8,020 nt of DNA, taken from positions 1 to 8,020 of the forward strand of contig JAATVJ010000137.1 of assembly GCA_014523515.1 (NCBI GenBank), in the 5' to 3' direction. This DNA is from Nitrososphaerales archaeon TH1177. GTDB lineage: Archaea; Thermoproteota; Nitrososphaeria; Nitrososphaerales; Nitrososphaeraceae. The notes beneath the pieces are model-generated. The model did not search any database. It saw nothing but the letters and a program-made list of their open reading frames with translations, and was not told the DNA's origin. The position numbers were made by a program, and so were the translations under genes. Positions 1 to 6,290 of the stretch are shown one piece after another (position 1 is the stretch's first letter; every line of letters starts with the position of its first letter).

Positions 1-404
1 ATCTATCAAATTTAATAAATATTAATTAAAGGTTTTCAATTATTTTTCGTACTGATTAGATGTACAATGGTTATCTTTGAATAAAAATTGCTTAATTTTA
101 TTATTTCATTGAATTAATTTTTGATAGTTTTAGCAAATTATTATATAAGATTATTTAGGATGAAGGTTACATAGAATATTGTACTACTAACTATGATTGT
201 AAAATATATGTATTTCTTATGGTAATTTTATACAGCAAATATTAATTATTTTATATAATTGTCCATCTATATATAATATAAAAAAAACCAGAATTATATA
301 TTACTATATAAAATCATATCATTATATATATTATCTATTTTGATTATCAAAGTTTTAATGCATTTTTCAAAAACGAATAAAAATAAGAATATCTAAACCT
401 TGAT
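1..404. other. AT-rich intergenic region upstream of pyrG, no gene seen
   Basis: No coding region can be supported here. All three forward frames and all three reverse frames meet stop codons within the first 30 bases, so no gene enters from the left edge. The longest ATG-started frame I checked inside is a 10-codon one at 193-225. The DNA is very AT-rich, with TA-dinucleotide-rich tracts around 268-340, and a 12-base sequence (AAATATTAATTA) occurs twice, at 17-28 and 237-248, which may be chance in such composition. No tRNA-like cloverleaf or C/D-box pattern was recognised. It presumably carries the pyrG promoter near its right end. Confidence 0.6.
375..385 (+). promoter_or_regulatory. possible TATA box for pyrG
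   Basis: An A/T block (GAATAAAAATA) is centred about 25 bases upstream of the GTG start at 405, the distance expected for an archaeal TATA element of a leaderless transcript. No Shine-Dalgarno sequence precedes the GTG, which agrees with leaderless expression. The match to the consensus is weak and the whole region is AT-rich, so this is tentative. Confidence 0.3.
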
Positions 405-2036
405 GTGCAATTAATAAATAATAAAGATCATCATGTAAAATATATCTTTGTCACTGGAGGTGTTCTTTCAGGATTAGGTAAAGGTGTAATTACTTCTTCT
501 ATTGCTAAAATTTTACAATTAACAGGCCTTAAAGTTTCATGTGTAAAAGTAGATCCATATGTAAATTATGATGCAGGAACTATGAATCCTATTGCTCATG
601 GTGAGGTATTTGTTACCTGCGATGGTGGGGAGTGTGATATGGATATAGGAAACTACGAGAGATTTTTAGATATTGAATTGTCAAGTGACCATAATCTAAC
701 TACGGGAAGAATTTATTCAGAAGTAATAAATGATGAAAGGGAAGGTAAATTTTTAGGCCAATGTGTTCAAATTATTCCTCATGTTACTGATGCAATCAAA
801 AATAAATTAAGGAAAATATCAAATCAAGAATGTTTAGATGTCTTAGTAATTGAATGTGGAGGGACTGTTGGAGATATAGAAAGTTTACCATTTTTAGAGG
901 CTTTTCGACAAATGAAACTAGAAGAAGGAGATTATAATACACTATTTGTTCATGTAACATTAGCACCAATCTTGGATGTAGTAGGAGAACAAAAAACTAA
1001 ACCTACACAACATAGTGTACAAGAACTTAGAAGAATAGGGATCAATCCAGATATAATAGCGGTAAGATGTAAAAATATTTTATCTAATGATGCAAGAAGA
1101 AAAGTATCACTTTTTGCAAACATAAGTTCAAATTGTGTTTTGTCTTGTCATGATGTAAAGTCTATTTTTTTGGTACCAGAAATTTTGGCAAATCAAGGAA
1201 TCATTAGTATAATAGAGAATAAATTGAAATTACAGAATTTATTTATAAAATGGTCAAACTGGAAAGGTATATCAAAATCGTTTCTGGAATATAATAAAGA
1301 AGTAAATATTGCAGTGGTTGGTAAATATGTTTCTCTTCCTGATAGCTATGTAAGTGTTTATCAAGCTCTCTCTCATGCAGCAGCTAAGCTTAAAAATAAA
1401 TTAGAAGTAACGTGGATTGATTCTGAAAAATTTGACATTACTTCTAAACAAAAACTTTCATTACTTAAAAAATACGAAGGTATTCTTATTCCCGGAGGAT
1501 TTGGAAAACGTGGCTCCGAAGGCATAATCAACGTAGCTAATTTTGCAAGAGAAGCAAATATTCCTTTTCTTGGAATATGTTTTGGATTTCAGTTGTCTCT
1601 TGTTTCATTTGCACGAAATGTTTGCGGAATATATAATGCTAATTCTACTGAGATTGATCCAGCAACCAATGATCCAGTAGTAGAATTTATGCCTGAACAA
1701 AAGGAGATAAATAATTTAGGTGGAACTATGAGACTTGGTCGTCATAAAATACTAATAAATTCAAATACACTTGCGTCAAAAATATACTCACAGAATTTTA
1801 TTAATAAAAGACATAGGCATAGATATGAATTTAATAAAAAATACTTATCTGTTTTACATAAAAATGGAATGATATTATCTGGATATTCAGACAATGGAAA
1901 AAGGACAGAAATTTTAGAGATCCCTCATCATAAATTTTATTTTGCATTTCAATACCATGCAGAATTTGATAGTCGTCCTGGAAAGCCAGAACAAGCATTC
2001 GAATCATTTATGAAGGTTGCGTCGATTAAATCTTGA
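405..2036 (+). CDS. pyrG: CTP synthase (glutamine-hydrolysing)
   Basis: Converts UTP to CTP using ATP and ammonia from glutamine, the last step of cytosolic pyrimidine nucleotide synthesis. At 543 residues it has the normal family length and both domains. The N-terminal amidoligase domain (about 11-280) shows TGGVLSGLGKG at 17-27, DPYVNYDAGTM at 50-60, HGEVFV, GNYERF at 82-87, GGTVGDIESLPFLEAFRQ at 152-169 and KTKPTQHSV at 197-205. The class I glutaminase domain (about 298-540) has GGFGKRG at 364-370, the nucleophile Cys392 in GICFGFQ, RHRHRYEFN at 469-477, and His518 and Glu520 in FQYHAEF, where most relatives have HPEF. The start is GTG: an in-frame stop lies 21 bases upstream and the ATG at 403 is in another frame that stops at once. 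Its 3' end overlaps the convergent NAD kinase gene by 11 bp. Function is very secure. Confidence 0.97.
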   Translation: MQLINNKDHHVKYIFVTGGVLSGLGKGVITSSIAKILQLTGLKVSCVKVDPYVNYDAGTMNPIAHGEVFVTCDGGECDMDIGNYERFLDIELSSDHNLTTGRIYSEVINDEREGKFLGQCVQIIPHVTDAIKNKLRKISNQECLDVLVIECGGTVGDIESLPFLEAFRQMKLEEGDYNTLFVHVTLAPILDVVGEQKTKPTQHSVQELRRIGINPDIIAVRCKNILSNDARRKVSLFANISSNCVLSCHDVKSIFLVPEILANQGIISIIENKLKLQNLFIKWSNWKGISKSFLEYNKEVNIAVVGKYVSLPDSYVSVYQALSHAAAKLKNKLEVTWIDSEKFDITSKQKLSLLKKYEGILIPGGFGKRGSEGIINVANFAREANIPFLGICFGFQLSLVSFARNVCGIYNANSTEIDPATNDPVVEFMPEQKEINNLGGTMRLGRHKILINSNTLASKIYSQNFINKRHRHRYEFNKKYLSVLHKNGMILSGYSDNGKRTEILEIPHHKFYFAFQYHAEFDSRPGKPEQAFESFMKVASIKS

Positions 2037-3030
2037 GCTCATAGATTCTATGTCTGGCATCACGTAATGATGTTTTCTTTTTTACATATCCTCTATTAAC
2101 GAGATGACCTAAAGATAATCTAATCGTTCTTTCTGGTAATAATGTCTTAGTAGCTAAATCTTTCTGGCTCATTGATCCTTCATATTCTAATATTTTTAAT
2201 ATTAGTTTCGCACTTGGTGGCATATTTAATAATTCTTCAGCAATTTTTACTTTTTTAGCAATTATCGAAGTAGCCGAATCTTCTCCTACTAATCTTACTA
2301 GTTTTGCTGGATATTGATGTTTACTACATTTTAGAACTTTTTTAATACCTACTCTCCTTCCACCATCTAAAACTACTTCACAGTGATATCTACTTAGAAT
2401 GTCTGATATTTCTAATATACAGTTATCGGGGAATATCAATGGTCTTCTAGTATTATCTACAGAATTTACAGATACTACTACAAATACTCTTGAATTCTGC
2501 AGTATCATTGGTCCTCCTGCTGACATTGAATAGGCTGTAGATCCAACAGGAGTTGATATAATTACTCCGTCACTATTGTCATGCCAAACGTCATTTCTAT
2601 CAATTCTCAATATATGTTCCATTAATGTAGCACTTTTACTTGGAAATACTGCAACATCATTTAATACCGGCTCCATTTCTTTTCCATCTACATTTACCGC
2701 TAATCTAACAACCTCATCGATTTTAAAATCATTTTTTTTTAGTCTTTGAATATTTGTTTCTAAATCACGTACATCTATTTGAGCTAAAAATCCAGTAGAT
2801 TCAGATTCATATATTCCTATAGCTGGAGCAGAATCATTTACTACTTTATGAAAATAATCTAGCATTGCCCTATCTCCTCCAACAATAAAGACCAAATCTA
2901 CCTGATTTGCTAGATTGTAATTTTTTTCAGACATATCGATAGTTTGAATATAGGAATTATCAAGAGTTTTTTTAATTTTTGAAATTAATAAGGTCTCTTG
3001 AGGATGAGCACCAACCAGTGCAATTTTCAT
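2026..3030 (-). CDS. nadK: NAD kinase with C-terminal winged-helix domain
   Basis: Predicted to phosphorylate NAD to NADP in the cytosol. The kinase part (about 1-255) has GGD at 51-53 carrying the expected catalytic Asp53, STGFL at 78-82, LND at 123-125, and a strongly conserved nucleotide-binding stretch from DG at 154-155 through STPVGSTAYSMSAGGP at 159-174, then DGG at 222-224. The usual GGDGT motif reads GGDRA here, so the phosphate-binding glycine is replaced by arginine, and the usual Asn of the following GIN-type motif is Tyr74. Residues about 271-334 add a winged helix-turn-helix of MarR/ArsR-like appearance: SQKDLATKTLLPERTIRLSL, then NRGYVKKK and DARHRIYEL. This tail is absent from typical NAD kinases of about 250-300 residues. 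The ATG start is at 3028-3030. Kinase family is confident; whether the tail binds DNA or senses nucleotides is unknown. Confidence 0.88.
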   Translation of the reverse strand: MKIALVGAHPQETLLISKIKKTLDNSYIQTIDMSEKNYNLANQVDLVFIVGGDRAMLDYFHKVVNDSAPAIGIYESESTGFLAQIDVRDLETNIQRLKKNDFKIDEVVRLAVNVDGKEMEPVLNDVAVFPSKSATLMEHILRIDRNDVWHDNSDGVIISTPVGSTAYSMSAGGPMILQNSRVFVVVSVNSVDNTRRPLIFPDNCILEISDILSRYHCEVVLDGGRRVGIKKVLKCSKHQYPAKLVRLVGEDSATSIIAKKVKIAEELLNMPPSAKLILKILEYEGSMSQKDLATKTLLPERTIRLSLGHLVNRGYVKKKTSLRDARHRIYELKI

Positions 3031-3053
3031 TATTTTCTTTGTAGTAATATAAT

Positions 3054-3064
3054 CTCTTAAAGTT
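3054..3064 (-). promoter_or_regulatory. probable TATA box for the NAD kinase gene
   Basis: On the minus strand the sequence reads AAACTTTAAGA, with CTTTAAG centred about 29 bases upstream of the ATG at 3030. No ribosome binding site precedes that ATG, so the arrangement fits a leaderless archaeal promoter. The core resembles the CCTTTAAAG element of the divergent rps26e gene, which supports the call modestly. Confidence 0.4.
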
Positions 3065-3195
3065 TTTCTGTTATTATTTATTATAATACATTATACACTA
3101 TTTCAAAAAAAAATCTTTTATTTTTCTGTAATAATTACTTTTAATTTCGAAAAATTGATTAATTGACTTATTTATAATAGTTGATTTTACCAGAA

Positions 3196-3204
3196 CCTTT
3201 AAAG
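3196..3204 (+). promoter_or_regulatory. TATA box of rps26e, leaderless arrangement
   Basis: CCTTTAAAG is centred about 27 bases upstream of the ATG at 3228 and contains TTTAAA, a classic archaeal TATA core. There is no Shine-Dalgarno sequence between it and the start, so transcription probably begins at or within a base or two of the ATG. An alternative element, TTTATAAT at 3171-3178, would give a leader of roughly 25-30 bases. Confidence 0.5.
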
Positions 3205-3227
3205 TATGGAATTAGAATCATAATTAT

Positions 3228-3515
3228 ATGCCAAAGAAACGTACTAGTCGCGGTCGTACGAAAGGAGGAAAAGGTAGCTCTGGAACAGTTCATTGCAGTC
3301 AATGTGGTGCTATGGTTCCCAGAGATAAAGCAAAAAAAATAACTGGAAGAGTAACTCTCGTTGAACCTACTCTAGCTAAAGAATTGAGAGCTCAAGGAGC
3401 ATATATTTCTCCAGCAACTGATGTTAAATTTTATTGTGTTTCTTGTGCTGTCCATAGAGGGATAGTCAAGGTTAGATCAGAATTAGAAAGAAGAGTGAAT
3501 ACAAGACTTAGGTAA
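3228..3515 (+). CDS. rps26e: Small-subunit ribosomal protein S26e
   Basis: A 95-residue basic protein of the small ribosomal subunit, found in eukaryotes and in TACK archaea. It opens with a Lys/Arg/Gly-rich segment (MPKKRTSRGRTKGGKG) that suits rRNA contact. Two CxxC pairs, Cys23/Cys26 (CSQC) and Cys70/Cys73 (CVSC), form the zinc-binding site typical of the family, and CAVHRGIVKVR at 73-83 is the characteristic S26e signature. The C-terminus is rich in Arg. Length and motif spacing are normal, so it looks intact. It is transcribed divergently from the NAD kinase gene and its stop codon lies one base from the stop of the convergent phosphatidyltransferase gene. Presence of this gene is the best single marker placing the window in a TACK archaeon. 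Confidence 0.96.
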   Translation: MPKKRTSRGRTKGGKGSSGTVHCSQCGAMVPRDKAKKITGRVTLVEPTLAKELRAQGAYISPATDVKFYCVSCAVHRGIVKVRSELERRVNTRLR

Positions 3516-3516
3516 A

Positions 3517-4110
3517 TCAAAGTTCTTTTAAAGACTTAGATACTCTCTGTATAACTGTGATAATAGAAATCACTATTACTATTATCACACCATATTCTAG
3601 TGAATGAGAGAAAGGAAATAGTCCCATTATAGCGAGAATCAGTAGTCTTTCAGCTCTTTCTCCAAATCCTACTCCACTTAAATCAAGTCCTAATGTTTCT
3701 GCACGAGATCTAGTATAACTAACTAACAGTGAAGATGACACTGCTATTAGACACAATATTGGATTGGCTAATTCACCTATAGCTATCCCTAAAAATATTA
3801 TAGCCTCCGAAATTTTGTCTAATGTAGAATCAAGAAATGCCCCTTTTTTAGATGTTTTTTTAGTAATTTTAGCTACACTACCATCAATGACATCGAAAAA
3901 TCCTGCAATTAATAACATAATACTACCAACAACTGAGGAATTTAGTATCGACTCTAATTGTAAAGAATTAAGTCCAAAAATAATTGAAGAAATAATAGTA
4001 GTAATGAAACCTATTAGAGTTAGTGTGTTGGGTGATAATCCCATTGATGAAAATAAAATTCCCATTTTCTCTAAAATTGGTTGTAAGTTTTCTCTAAATT
4101 TATTTAGCAA
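3517..4110 (-). CDS. CDP-alcohol phosphatidyltransferase, probably archaetidylinositol-phosphate synthase
   Basis: A 197-residue integral membrane enzyme that would join a CDP-activated archaeol to an alcohol phosphate, releasing CMP. The family motif DxxDGxxAR-x8-GxxxDxxxD is present as Asp73, Asp76, Gly77, Ala80, Lys81, Gly90, Asp94 and Asp98, with exact spacing; only the Arg is replaced by Lys. About five or six hydrophobic segments are visible (about 29-48, 58-75, 102-112, 116-131, 155-168, 172-188). LSPNTLTLIG at 25-34 and SYTRSRAETLG at 131-141 are typical of the archaeal inositol-phosphate branch, but the acceptor cannot be proved from sequence. The start is TTG at 4108-4110, chosen because a stop lies seven codons upstream, no ATG intervenes, and the segment after it (LNKFRENLQP) looks like a normal family N-terminus. 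The first in-frame ATG is Met16 (4065). No good ribosome binding site is seen. Confidence 0.87.
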   Translation of the reverse strand: MLNKFRENLQPILEKMGILFSSMGLSPNTLTLIGFITTIISSIIFGLNSLQLESILNSSVVGSIMLLIAGFFDVIDGSVAKITKKTSKKGAFLDSTLDKISEAIIFLGIAIGELANPILCLIAVSSSLLVSYTRSRAETLGLDLSGVGFGERAERLLILAIMGLFPFSHSLEYGVIIVIVISIITVIQRVSKSLKEL

Positions 4111-4142
4111 TAATTTCTTAGACCTTAATTATCGTCTATTTG

Positions 4143-4151
4143 TATATTTTA
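4143..4151 (-). promoter_or_regulatory. possible TATA box for the phosphatidyltransferase gene
   Basis: On the minus strand this reads TAAAATATA, which would place the transcript start near 4121 and leave a leader of about 10 bases before the TTG codon. It lies in the 109-bp region shared with the divergent deacetylase gene. The surrounding DNA is AT-rich, so the call is weak. Confidence 0.3.
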
Positions 4152-4187
4152 ATATTAACTATTCTACTTTATATGATTTTTAGTAAA

Positions 4188-4200
4188 AATTTAATTATAT
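4188..4200 (+). promoter_or_regulatory. possible TATA box for the PIG-L deacetylase gene
   Basis: AATTTAATTATAT lies about 20-32 bases upstream of the ATG at 4220, where a TATA element for a leaderless transcript should sit. The bases just before the ATG (AAAAAAAACTTCT) contain no Shine-Dalgarno motif. The exact core cannot be fixed because several A/T hexamers overlap. Confidence 0.35.
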
Positions 4201-4219
4201 TTTATTAAAAAAAACTTCT

Positions 4220-4855
4220 ATGGATAATTTCAATACAATATTGGTTTTTGGTGCTCATCCTGATGATTTAGAAATCGGTATGGGAGGTACAATTTCAAAA
4301 CTAATAACTCGTGGATACAATGTAATTATGGTTATAGCTACCCTACCAAATTTTACTAGTTCAGATAAAAAAGATGAAAGAAAATTGGAAGCTAAGTCAT
4401 CTGCTACGATTTTAGGTTGCAGTACTCCTAAATTTTTAGATTTACCCACGGAAGATATTGTATTTGGACGAAGAATGGTGAGTTTAATTGATTCTTTAAT
4501 AAAGAAATATAACACAAGTACAGTTTTTACTCAATGGATAGGTGATTCTCATCAAGATCATCAAATTCTTACTCAATCCGTTATTGCTGCTTCACGTGAT
4601 ATTAATAATTTGTATATGTACGAAACAACAATACCTGGAGGAATAACTGAAAAATCCTTTAGGCCACAGCTATATGTTGATATTACTAAAGAAATAGAAA
4701 ATAAAAAAAAATCTTTAGAATGTTTTAAATCACAGATTCCTAGATGTGGACCTTTCTGGATAGATGCTATTATTGGAAGATCTATTTATCGTGGATATCA
4801 AATGAATACAAAATATGCTGAGGCTTTTGAAATTGTGAAAACCATTAAATTTTAA
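4220..4855 (+). CDS. PIG-L/LmbE family de-N-acetylase
   Basis: A 211-residue, apparently cytosolic zinc hydrolase of the family that removes acetyl groups from N-acetylglucosamine attached to lipids or small molecules (GlcNAc-phosphatidylinositol in GPI anchor synthesis, GlcNAc-inositol in mycothiol, GlcNAc-malate in bacillithiol). The AHPDDLEIG motif at 12-20 supplies zinc ligands His13 and Asp16 and the general-base Asp15. The second motif, SHQDHQ at 110-115, supplies His114. GGT at 22-24 and the C-terminal RG with YAEAFE at 199-204 are also typical. There is no signal peptide or membrane segment. It is divergent from the phosphatidyltransferase gene across 109 bp, and its 3' end faces the flippase gene with a 28-bp gap. 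The catalytic residues look intact, so an active enzyme is likely. The substrate is unknown; an inositol glycolipid is suggested only by the neighbour. Confidence 0.9.
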   Translation: MDNFNTILVFGAHPDDLEIGMGGTISKLITRGYNVIMVIATLPNFTSSDKKDERKLEAKSSATILGCSTPKFLDLPTEDIVFGRRMVSLIDSLIKKYNTSTVFTQWIGDSHQDHQILTQSVIAASRDINNLYMYETTIPGGITEKSFRPQLYVDITKEIENKKKSLECFKSQIPRCGPFWIDAIIGRSIYRGYQMNTKYAEAFEIVKTIKF

Positions 4856-4883
4856 ATAGAAAAATGGAAATTTTCGATGATTG

Positions 4884-6020
4884 TTATTCTACCCTTCTGG
4901 AAGTCTTTTTATAAATAAAGAGAAATAATGCTTGTCCAGATAGAGCAATAACTACAGAAAGTGCTATACCGGTAACTTCAATTAATCGTCCTAGAAAAAT
5001 CATTAAAGTAATTTGTAATATTTGATAAATAATTGCTCCAATAACTACTCCTTTTGTATTGCCTTCACTTAGGAATTTTGAATTAATAATATATGCTATC
5101 ATCATTGGAATTATCCCTATGCTCATTAATCTTATAGCATCTAATGAATTTTGATATTGAGGAAAAAGTACATCTATGATAATTGGACTCAAAAAATAGA
5201 GTAAAGCTGCTAGACCAATAGATAATCCAAATCCTATAATTCTTAACTTTGTTTTTTTATTTCCGCTTGATTCCTCGGGAATGAGATATTGGAAAAAACT
5301 AATTGGTACCATTCCAAGAAACATCAAAAATTGAAATCCTAGTTGGTAGTATCCTAAAATGGCATATCCAAATATTGGAGGTATTATAATTTTATCAAAG
5401 TACATTAATAGTGCATTTGACATATTAAATGAATAGCTATGTAGAGCAAATTTCATTTTTCCACGAATTTCTGTAAAGTCTTTTTTAAAATGTTTTATTG
5501 AGAGTAAATATCTATGACTAAATAAGAAAAAAGAGATTGTAAATCCAATTATAATCCCAGGAATGCCAATTATATAATAAAGTATAATAGAAAGTAAAAG
5601 TTGACAGCCTCGGGCTCCAATATTAGCAATCGCATATTCTTTATAAGATTTTCTTCCAAGAAATTCGTAGATACTCATCATCCAAAAAGTCATTCCAAGT
5701 ACAAAAAAACCTAATAACCAGTCTCTTTGTGCGACAATTAATGCAGCAATAATACTTGAAATTAATATAATCTGATTTGCTGGAATGTGAATTTTATCAT
5801 GTCCTTTAGGTATAAAAGTTGTAATAGCTGTATTCAAACCAAGAAGAGCAAAACTTGATGCCAAAGATGCCATTGAAATCATATAGCTAGTTTCTCCATA
5901 TTCTTCAACAGTCTGTAATGATGCTAGCAAAAGCCAAAATCCGCCTGTCAATAAAGCACCAAAAATATTTCCAAATATTATATATACTAGACCTTTATTA
6001 GATTTAAGAAATTTTAGCAA
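4884..6020 (-). CDS. Oligosaccharide-lipid flippase-like membrane protein (MOP superfamily)
   Basis: A 378-residue polytopic membrane protein with about 12 hydrophobic spans (roughly 11-35, 46-67, 82-98, 101-120, 130-150, 152-169, 195-220, 221-245, 258-280, 296-314, 323-345, 350-371). The N-terminal part, with FGNIFGALLTGGFWLLLAS, then VEEYGETSYMIS and a later LGLNTAITTFIP, follows the pattern of Wzx/polysaccharide-biosynthesis exporters, which flip lipid-linked glycans across the membrane. Length is slightly short for the family (commonly 400-480). The transported glycan cannot be read from the sequence. The start is TTG at 6018-6020: the codon just before it is a TAA stop and a strong GGAGGT lies five bases upstream, so no earlier start is possible. 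The protein ends in a basic tail (KKTSRRVE). The pairing with a sugar-lipid deacetylase and a surface protein gene fits a cell-surface glycan role. Confidence 0.78.
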   Translation of the reverse strand: MLKFLKSNKGLVYIIFGNIFGALLTGGFWLLLASLQTVEEYGETSYMISMASLASSFALLGLNTAITTFIPKGHDKIHIPANQIILISSIIAALIVAQRDWLLGFFVLGMTFWMMSIYEFLGRKSYKEYAIANIGARGCQLLLSIILYYIIGIPGIIIGFTISFFLFSHRYLLSIKHFKKDFTEIRGKMKFALHSYSFNMSNALLMYFDKIIIPPIFGYAILGYYQLGFQFLMFLGMVPISFFQYLIPEESSGNKKTKLRIIGFGLSIGLAALLYFLSPIIIDVLFPQYQNSLDAIRLMSIGIIPMMIAYIINSKFLSEGNTKGVVIGAIIYQILQITLMIFLGRLIEVTGIALSVVIALSGQALFLFIYKKTSRRVE

Positions 6021-6025
6021 TTATT

Positions 6026-6033
6026 ACCTCCAC
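6026..6033 (-). promoter_or_regulatory. Shine-Dalgarno site that fixes the flippase TTG start
   Basis: On the minus strand the sequence is GTGGAGGT, followed by AATAA and then TTG. GGAGGT is a full match to the anti-Shine-Dalgarno end of archaeal 16S rRNA, and the five-base gap is suitable. It decides the start because the TTG directly follows an in-frame TAA. Such a strong site stands out beside the leaderless housekeeping genes of this window. Confidence 0.85.
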
Positions 6034-6064
6034 TTAATCTTTCATTAACTAAAATGTTGTTGTC

Positions 6065-6080
6065 CATAAAATAATTTATG
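6065..6080. repeat. 6+6 bp inverted repeat in the flippase leader/promoter
   Basis: CATAAA and TTTATG form perfect arms around a four-base spacer (ATAA). If the flippase TATA box is at 6083-6090, this dyad lies just downstream of it, between the TATA element and the expected transcript start, where a repressor could bind. Short AT-rich dyads are common by chance in such DNA. Confidence 0.3.
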
Positions 6081-6082
6081 TT

Positions 6083-6090
6083 AATTTATA
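6083..6090 (-). promoter_or_regulatory. probable TATA box of the flippase gene
   Basis: The minus strand reads TATAAATT, close to the archaeal TATA consensus. A transcript start about 26 bases downstream, near 6060, would leave a leader of about 40 bases that includes the Shine-Dalgarno site. This is consistent with a leadered rather than leaderless message. Confidence 0.4.
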
Positions 6091-6104
6091 TGTCATTTTG
6101 TTTT

Positions 6105-6128
6105 AGAAAATTGATATATAAATTTTCT
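6105..6128. repeat. 8+8 bp inverted repeat in the flippase/small-ORF intergenic region
   Basis: AGAAAATT at 6105-6112 and AATTTTCT at 6121-6128 are perfect inverted copies separated by an eight-base AT-rich spacer (GATATATA). The sequence TTTTAGAA also occurs directly repeated at 6101-6108 and 6128-6135. The site lies upstream of the flippase TATA box and could be an operator for a dimeric regulator. No matching site was found elsewhere in the window. Confidence 0.35.
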
Positions 6129-6218
6129 TTTAGAACATGTGACTTTCTTTAGATAAATTCATTAAATTCAATTAATTCTTAAATAAAAAAGAAAAAATAA
6201 CAAGTATTTTATCCTATG

Positions 6219-6246
6219 TTATAAAACTAAATTATACTTATAAAAC
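6219..6246 (+). repeat. direct repeat of TTATAAAAC, 19-bp spacing
   Basis: TTATAAAAC occurs at 6219-6227 and 6238-6246, nearly two helical turns apart. The shorter TTATAAA recurs at 6260-6266 and 6285-6291. These are TATA-like in themselves, so they may be alternative promoter elements, activator sites for the small ORF, or simple composition. Confidence 0.3.
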
Positions 6247-6260
6247 AAAATATAGTTCAT

Positions 6261-6268
6261 TATAAATA
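6261..6268 (+). promoter_or_regulatory. TATA box of the 47-codon ORF
   Basis: TATAAATA is centred 26-27 bases upstream of the ATG at 6291, ideal spacing for an archaeal promoter whose transcript begins at the start codon. No ribosome binding site is present, in agreement with a leaderless message. This position is the main support for the small gene downstream. Confidence 0.5.
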
Positions 6269-6290
6269 TTTAGAATTCTTTTTCTTATAA

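Noticed and set aside
193..225. 10-codon ATG frame in the left intergenic region
   Set aside because: Too short and without a ribosome site or other support.
403..414. ATG at 403 as an alternative pyrG start
   Set aside because: It is in a different frame and reaches TAA after three codons; the overlapping GTG at 405 is in frame with the CTP synthase.
3063..3129. TTTTTCTGT repeated at 3063-3071 and 3121-3129
   Set aside because: A nine-base T-rich repeat 58 bp apart is not significant at this AT content and matches no known element.
3764..4183. 139-codon forward frame opposite the phosphatidyltransferase gene
   Set aside because: It lies almost wholly antisense to a gene with an exact catalytic motif, has no recognisable domain, and is best explained as a shadow frame.
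4255..4515. 86-codon reverse frame inside the PIG-L deacetylase gene
   Set aside because: Antisense shadow of a well-supported gene, with no family features or ribosome site.
4856..4883. Possible hairpin terminator between the deacetylase and flippase genes (AAAAT/ATTTT arms)
   Set aside because: Five A/T pairs around a four-base loop are weak and expected by chance in this composition.
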